From NCBI GenBank assembly GCA_022606425.2, contig JAHDVF020000251.1, positions 496,001 to 560,000 of the forward strand: DNA of 64,000 bases. Reading direction: 5' to 3'. The number at the start of each line of letters is the position of its first letter. Positions within the stretch are counted from its first letter, which is position 1. Below, in pieces: positions 58,247-64,000 of this stretch. The notes below the pieces were generated by a model that did not search any database, was not told the DNA's origin, and saw only the letters and a list, made by a program, of their open reading frames with translations. Origin of the DNA: Lepidostoma basale. Taxonomy: Eukaryota > Arthropoda > Insecta > Trichoptera > Lepidostomatidae. Position numbers and translations under genes: made by a program.

Positions 58247-58736
58247 CAAACCTTCACGCCGTTTCTCCGGAGGGGTAGGCAGAGAATGGACCGCCAAACT
58301 GTTCTATCCTAACTCTCGCGCCTCTACATTCACACACCGTGTAACGAACGGTCGCAACCAAAATTTTATCTATACATAAGATATTTATATATCTTCAAAT
58401 ATGATAAAAAAATAACCTTTAATATATTTCATGTTTAATTATCAACAATGTAAAACTCCATAAACATTATTTTTATATTATTATAACAAAAACGTAAATT
58501 TTCTAGTAGCATAATTATATTGAAAATGTTTATTAGAATTTATACCCACCTAAACTAACTAACTAACCATCACGCCGTTTCCCCGGAAGGGTAGGCAGAG
58601 AGGATGGATCGCCACATTGTTCTATCCTGGCATAATTCTCGCGCCTCTTCTACATTCATACATCGTGACATGCACGGTCGTCGATTGTTCCTACTTCGAA
58701 CATGGCCGCCTTTCAGTAATTGATAAATTTGGTCAC
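58247..58736 (-). mobile_element. Two RTE-like LINE 3' ends (family A)
   Basis: Copies at 58247-58345 and 58551-58736 have the same orientation and are separated by AT-rich sequence. The second starts with the TTAG tail complement (CTAACTAACTAACCATCACG). Confidence 0.75.
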
Positions 58737-58859
58737 CCACCTAGAATTGATAATCCCTTGAATGAATTGAAAAATTTGCAAAGTTCCAATTTACTGACTA
58801 TTTACAGTGTATAAATCTGTATTAAAATATTTATTATATGTTATGAGTAATCTTGCTGA

Positions 58860-58945
58860 GGTTTTTTCGTATATTTGAAAACACCCTAGCAAAACGAAAC
58901 ATGTCCTCACATAAAATATAATAAACCTCTAGTAAACGGTTTATT
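58860..58945. repeat. Type b palindrome, one arm
   Basis: AAAACGAAACATGTCCTCAC and ATAAAATATAATAAACCTCT match the right arm of type b. Confidence 0.65.
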
Positions 58946-58999
58946 GTCATAGTTAAATATTTTTCTTAAGAGTTTACGATGCAGCAATAATAAATTATT

Positions 59000-59395
59000 A
59001 CTCTTACAGCAAAAAGTGTCCACAGGTATACAGAGGTCCATGGAAAGACAGATACTTGGTGTGAGCTTGCGTGACCGCATAAAGAATGAAGAAATCAGAC
59101 GTCGCACCAGGGTTGCTGACGTCAAGGACCGAATGGCAAAATTGAAATGGCAATGGGCTGGACACTTGGCTAGACAGGGTGGCAACAGATGGGCACCTAG
59201 GATACTCAGTTGGAGACCATGGGCAAATAGGCGAAGTGTCGGAAGGTCACCGATGAGATGGAACGATGATATTGTCAAAAGGGTTGGAAAATCTTGGATA
59301 CAAAGGGGGCAGGATAGAGACGAGTGGAGGAAATTGGAAGAGGCCTATATCCAGCAGTGGAGGGAAGAAGGCTAGCAAAGAAGAAGAATAATAAT
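59000..59395 (+). mobile_element. RTE-like LINE 3' end (family B), long open frame
   Basis: Reads STGIQRSMERQILGVSLRDR, DVKDRMAKLKWQWAGHLARQ, SWRPWANRRSVGRSPMRWND and KLEEAYIQQWREEG before the stop, then GAAGAAGAATAATAATAA. About 120 codons are open, the best preserved family B copy. Confidence 0.9.
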
Positions 59396-59816
59396 AAATA
59401 CTAAGATCACTTTATAACTTAACATTTGATGAGAAATTGTAAAAAAAAAATATACATATTTTAAAAGATATACACATATTGAAATAGGCGTTCAAATATC
59501 ATGTATGATGAATTAAAAATGCATACAATTCAGAAAATCATAACTGACGAGTTACATAACGTGGTAATTAAAATAAAATTTAAACACCATTAACACCAAG
59601 CATTTCGAAATACATTTTAACAGTAAACATTTTGCGGTGGCCGATTTGCATACGGTAAATACACAGTAGAAAATTGAACTTAGGACACGTGACCTTACAA
59701 CTTTCAACAACAAATATATCGCCAACAGCACGCACCGTATTATCACACCGACACAATAAAATGGTAATTGGGTGGACCTATCCGCGCACGAAAAGTTACA
59801 CTGGACTAGATAAAAA
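59396..59816. other. Gene-free stretch
   Basis: AT-rich; nothing recognised. Confidence 0.4.
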
Positions 59817-60325
59817 CTAACTAACTAACTAACCATCACGCCGTCTCCCCCAAGGGGTAGGCAGAAAGAATGACTGTCACACTTTTCTTTCCTGAGATAT
59901 TTCTGTCGCTTCCTCAACATTCATACATCGTGTCATGCACGCGCGTCGATTTCTCTGACTCCTCAAGTGGCCGAGTTTCAATATTTGATTTTTTTTATCG
60001 TGCCACGTTTTCCTCGGTCTTCCTCTATTTCTGGTTCTATTTACATTGTTAACATATATGTTTTAACCATTCTTTCTTCATTCCGTCTTGCCATATTTTA
60101 TGTATATTTAAAAAATGCCAATTTAACAATAGTATAATATATAAAAACGTGGCATGACCAAATTAATCAAATTTTAAAAGTTGGTCATGTTAGAAGTCGG
60201 AGGAATCGACATGCGTGTATGACTCGCTGTATGAATGTGGAGGAATCTAGAGAGGTGTGCCAGGATAGAGTAGTGTGGCGGTCCATTCTCTCTGCCTACC
60301 ACTGCGGGAAAACGGCGTGATGGAT
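59817..60325. mobile_element. Two family A LINE ends facing away from each other
   Basis: 59817-60105 is on the minus strand (starts CTAACTAACTAACTAACCAT). 60140-60325 is on the plus strand (ends GGGAAAACGGCGTGATGG). Confidence 0.75.
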
Positions 60326-60409
60326 TGTTTGTGTGTTTGTTTATAAAATAAGGTTGCTTTCGAACGTCATTGTGATAAAGGGCGATTATAAGATATATGG
60401 TATGATACG

Positions 60410-60825
60410 ATGGGAGTGCATAATTGTGTTCTTGTGCCGACCCTTGTGTATGGAAGTGAAGCATGGAACTGGCAAAAGAAGGATGAAAGTAGGAGTAGAA
60501 AGTAATAAATGCAGTAGAAATGAGATCTCTAAGACGAATGTGTGGCAAATCTGTACACGATAGATTGTCAAATGCAAGTATAAGAAGTAAATGTGGTGCG
60601 AATGAAAGTGTTGTGAACAAAATAAAGAAAGGCCGAGGAAAACGTGGCACGATCAAATATTAAATGTCGGTCACGTGAGGAGTCGGAGAAATCGACGTGC
60701 GTGCATGACAAGATGTATGAATGTAGAGGAATCGAGAAGTATGTCAGGACAGAACAGTGTGGCGTTCCATTATTTCTGCCTACCCCTCCGGGGAGACGGC
60801 GCGATGGTTAGTTAGTTTGGTATAA
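60410..60825 (+). mobile_element. RTE-like LINE 3' end (family A), internally deleted
   Basis: CCTTGTGTATGGAAGTGAAG through ATGAGATCTCTAAGACG to GGGGAGACGGCGCGATGG and TTAG units. A section is missing near 60625, where AAGAAAGGCCGAGGAAAACG joins two parts. Confidence 0.75.
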
Positions 60826-61190
60826 TACGAGTATAATACCGTATTTTAATGTGACTTGGATTTACCCTGTTGTGATATACAACACAAAAAAACGCGCGTG
60901 TTTTCATATGTAAAACACACCCTAGTTTGTTCGAAAGGCATATTACACATAATGCTGGATGCTATCATGAATAGCAAATGGATCCTTCGGGTCAACAGCC
61001 GCACTGTGGAGTAATAATCCTTTTTTTAACATTGACATTGGACGGATTATACTCGTATTGCGGTGTGACGACATTTTTGTTCTCGACTCTACCGCCACGG
61101 GGCGATCGCCTACTTATCCGAATATTGGAGACGTAACAGTCTTCAGGCCATGAATTTATTATAATTATTATACATACGCATGACATATTG
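60826..61190. other. Gene-free stretch
   Basis: Nothing recognised. Confidence 0.4.
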
Positions 61191-61194
61191 AGAT

Positions 61195-61745
61195 GGAGTA
61201 GGCAGAGAAATCGATTCTGGAGGGACCACAGAGAGAGTGGACTCATCGAGGATTCTCAAGATCGTGATGCACGAGACTCCAGAGGGCCGTCGACCACCAA
61301 AGAGGTGGAGAGAAAGCAAGACGTCTTCATCACATGACGAAATTTGATATCATGTGTAAACAGATCGCTATATGGAGCAGAGTGCTGGACCAACAAAAAA
61401 GTCCACGAACGTCGAGTCCACGCTACCGAGATGAAAATGCTGAGGTGGGCCGGAGGCGTCACAAGGACCACGTAAGAAACGAATAGGTGAGGGGTGGCTT
61501 GAAGGTTGCCCCAATAACGAAAAAATTAAGAGAATCTCGACTCCGGTGGTACGGTCATGTGATACAAGAGAGACTGAACATATTGTACAAAATTCCCCCA
61601 AAACCAAGAAGAAGAGGTCGCCCAATGGCAACATGGTGGGCCAACATGGAAAAGGAGCTCCAACGCGAGAACCTGGCAGTGGAGATGAGTCAAAATAGAA
61701 AAGTTTGGCGTTTTCGTACGAGGGCCGACCCCAGATGATGGGAAA
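61195..61745 (+). mobile_element. LINE C-terminal fragment, another family
   Basis: Reads PITKKLRESRLRWYGHVIQE and PRRRGRPMATWWANMEKELQ, then QNRKVWRFRTRADPR and a stop, a non-LTR reverse transcriptase tail. Upstream text at 61200-61490 belongs to the same broken ORF. Confidence 0.65.
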
Positions 61746-61929
61746 TGGTAAAGGGAAAGAAGAGAAGAAACAGATCGCAAAATCTACATTAAGAAGAAGA
61801 CACACACATTGTATTATCGGAGCACTCCAAAAAGTAGGTGCATGCATTGTAACGTGTCCATCGATTATAAAGTCACTTAATATTCGTTACTTCGCCATCG
61901 CTTTGTGTTGTGGATTCACATTTGAATAA

Positions 61930-62285
61930 CTCGGATGTCCTAAGTGATGTAGGTCTATTTGTCCCTGATACCTTCGTCAAAGACAGCACAGATAGTTTTA
62001 TTTGTCGCGCTGCAGAACCAACCTGTCAATGGTTGTGCCTATGGGTAGAGCAATCTCATTGCTTAATCAGATCGCCTCGGAGGTGAACATATTTCGTGAT
62101 AGTGTGAGTTGCCTCAGAGATGCACTATCAATGTTGTGATTGTTATCTCTGATAGTATTTATGTATTTTGTTATTTTTTAATATTATTTTTAAAAATATA
62201 TCTTATTATGTAATTTTGAGGTTGCAGACGACTTGGACGCATCTGTAATGTTTGTAATCTTTATAAATAAATAAAAGAAAATGAA
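61930..62285 (+). mobile_element. Jockey-like LINE 3' end inserted in the type f palindrome
   Basis: DVLSDVGLFVPDTFVKDSTD matches the tail of the LINE at 23811-23400 (DVGLFVPDN). A frameshift follows. It ends with TAAATAAATAAAAG. It lies in opposite orientation to the 23-kb copy. Confidence 0.75.
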
Positions 62286-62333
62286 ACTTTTTGGAAACAT
62301 TTTATTATCACAACATTTTTTTGCGCTTTTCAC

Positions 62334-62368
62334 AAACATGTTTCGGGACACAAACTTCCCTTCTTCGG
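62334..62368 (-). ncRNA. Hammerhead-like motif, candidate (type f)
   Basis: CCGAAGA, A, a GGGA/TCCC stem, GAAAC, AT, GTT. Upstream TTC..ACA can pair with TGTGAA after the GTT as a bulged stem I of about 6 bp. U4 of the core is C. Confidence 0.4.
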
Positions 62369-62413
62369 TGTATGAATTTTAATCATGTTGTAAAAATACA
62401 ATGTTTCCAAAAA

Positions 62414-64000
62414 GTTATTCAAACTTAATATTCGATTTAAAAATCAACAAAAATGTTTTTCGAATACGAAAAGTTTTAGTTGGGTACCAGATGTTGAGAT
62501 CATTTGTAGGGTAAAAAGGGGAGTATGCTACATAAATTCTTTTGAATTTGGGCATCACATGTTACAAGAAATACATACCCATCTTCAAGAATAATTTGGA
62601 AAAAGACTATTGTAAGGCAATTTGATGAAAATGTATTTTAAGGAATATTTATCTTTATTTTAACTCAATTGGCATTTTATTCGTGAAAACGGCTTAATTA
62701 TCAGATTTATTAAAATTAATATTTAAAAAATCTAGAGTGGCACATCTTGACAATGAAATGATTTCAAAAATAACTACAAGAAAATATAATTTTAATGAAG
62801 ATGATTCTAAGATAAAAAAAATAACAACGTGGAATGTACAGACACATGTTTATTAAGAATTTGTGAAGTGGATTCAAAAGTAACAAAAAAATAAATTTCA
62901 AATTACGATACAGGGGATTAAACTTGATCAACGCAGTCAAGTCCAAAGTCGGTAGACTTTTTAGTGAGATGAACTAAACTTAAAGTGTGGTACCTACTAC
63001 AGCGTGTATGGAAGTTTCAATCATTCAAAACCTCCAAGAAGTCTAAACACAGTTTTAAATTAGGAATTTATAAAATAAAAAAAACTTTTTTGTCTATTTC
63101 TATGAGATTATTTATCTGGACACTTTTTAAATGTATTTGGTACCTTTACCATCGGGAGAACGATATAAGCGATTTATATTTATTCATTCTTTTGACAACG
63201 AAGGTAAACTTAAGTTACTACCTTCGAAAAATGCAGAGATAAACAAATCCGTATCTTTTTTACACCTTTAAAGTATTAAGTAAAGTATCATAAATTCAAT
63301 ATTATGCCTTAAGTTTATCAAATATTTGCTAACAATAATTACATATATTGGTATGCACCGATATATTAACTAAATATCTCATAATTATTTAGCATTTAGC
63401 TAGAAAAAAAACAATGACCGAGTTTGAAGATACATTTTACAATAAATAGATATTTATAAATAATTACAGGTTTTTAATTAAATGTAAAATAAATAGCCGA
63501 TAAACAATTTAATCGTCAGAATGTAAATTTTCAATATATATCATCAGCCTTGTATAATACAGACATTTTTACCTCACACTATATCTTATACTAAGCCGGT
63601 CCAATTACACATAATCATACATATGAAAACCCAAAAACATTATAATATTTAAATCTAATGCATTGCTATACAACCCGACACAAGAGGATAACATATTGAA
63701 TAATCTTTTTTTCTTCGACATTGGACAATTTTCCGAATTTTCTTCTGTTTTGTCACACCCCTCAACGATTGCAACAAAATTGAGTCTTATAGCGATTTTT
63801 TTTATCATTAAAAGTTAAACATGGTAAATCAATATATTTGTGATTCCAGGGTGATTCGAATGTTCGTGTGACTTAAAACAAAAATGTTCAAGGTTTTCAA
63901 TAAAAATTGTGTAATTTTTGTTTCAAAGTGATTTTATTCCATTTGAAACTTCCTGAGTAGTGATAAGATGTATCATGATGTGTGTGTTTAATTTATGATT
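62414..64000. other. Gene-free stretch at the window end
   Basis: AT-rich throughout. ORFs at 62764-62946, 62985-63242 and 63605-63808 show no recognised motif. No repeat was found. Confidence 0.45.

Larger units (their letters stand above)
61888..62413. repeat. Type f palindrome split by a LINE insertion
   Basis: 61888-61929 (TTCGCCATCGCTTTGTGTTG, then GATTCACATTTGAATAAC) matches the outer flank of type f at 34985-35020. It resumes at 62286 with TTTTTGGAAACATTTTATTA. The hammerhead-like core is at 62368-62334. Confidence 0.8.

Overview
The window looks like insect nuclear DNA, most likely from a moth or butterfly. It is AT-rich, has short canonical GT-AG introns, and is packed with 5'-truncated RTE-like LINE ends of the kind abundant in Lepidoptera. 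It also holds a mariner element and many fold-back repeats. The order is an inference from repeat style and the clu sequence; nothing in the window proves the species.

One host gene can be read with confidence: clu (CLUH / clustered mitochondria protein), on the minus strand from about 15963 down to 1972. I followed 23 coding exons, all with GT-AG boundaries and matching phases. They sum to 4923 nt, or 1640 codons plus a stop. The model has a 4-nt start exon, two long low-complexity acidic exons, a CLU_N domain, the central CLU domain, a middle helical region and C-terminal TPRs. An AATAAA lies 58 nt after the stop. Its introns hold LINE fragments, a hairpin MITE, a tandem repeat, and a complete mariner with an intact DD34D transposase and a TA target duplication. 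A possible exon of a second minus-strand gene touches the left edge (13-48).

From about 16 kb to 64 kb I see no convincing host gene. This stretch is layered repeats: (1) at least 22 3'-end fragments of one RTE-like LINE whose copies end in TTAG repeats, one of them nested inside another with a 14-bp target duplication; (2) fragments of a second RTE-like LINE, of a Jockey-like LINE and of other LINE tails; (3) tRNA-derived SINEs; (4) non-autonomous DNA elements, including two hAT-type elements with exact 8-bp target duplications, a Tigger/pogo relic and a TA-type MITE; (5) many palindromic repeats.

The most unusual signal is in the palindromes. Several unrelated-looking families share one small plan: a CUGAUGA-like heptamer, a short hairpin, GAAAC, two to four bases, then GUC or GUU, followed by an A-rich stretch with AATAAA and often AAGTGGA. 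This is the layout of a type I hammerhead ribozyme with a tiny stem III, as reported from Penelope-like retroelements. Here the motif sits in inverted pairs without any Penelope reverse transcriptase in the window. Two Jockey-like LINE copies have landed inside such palindromes.
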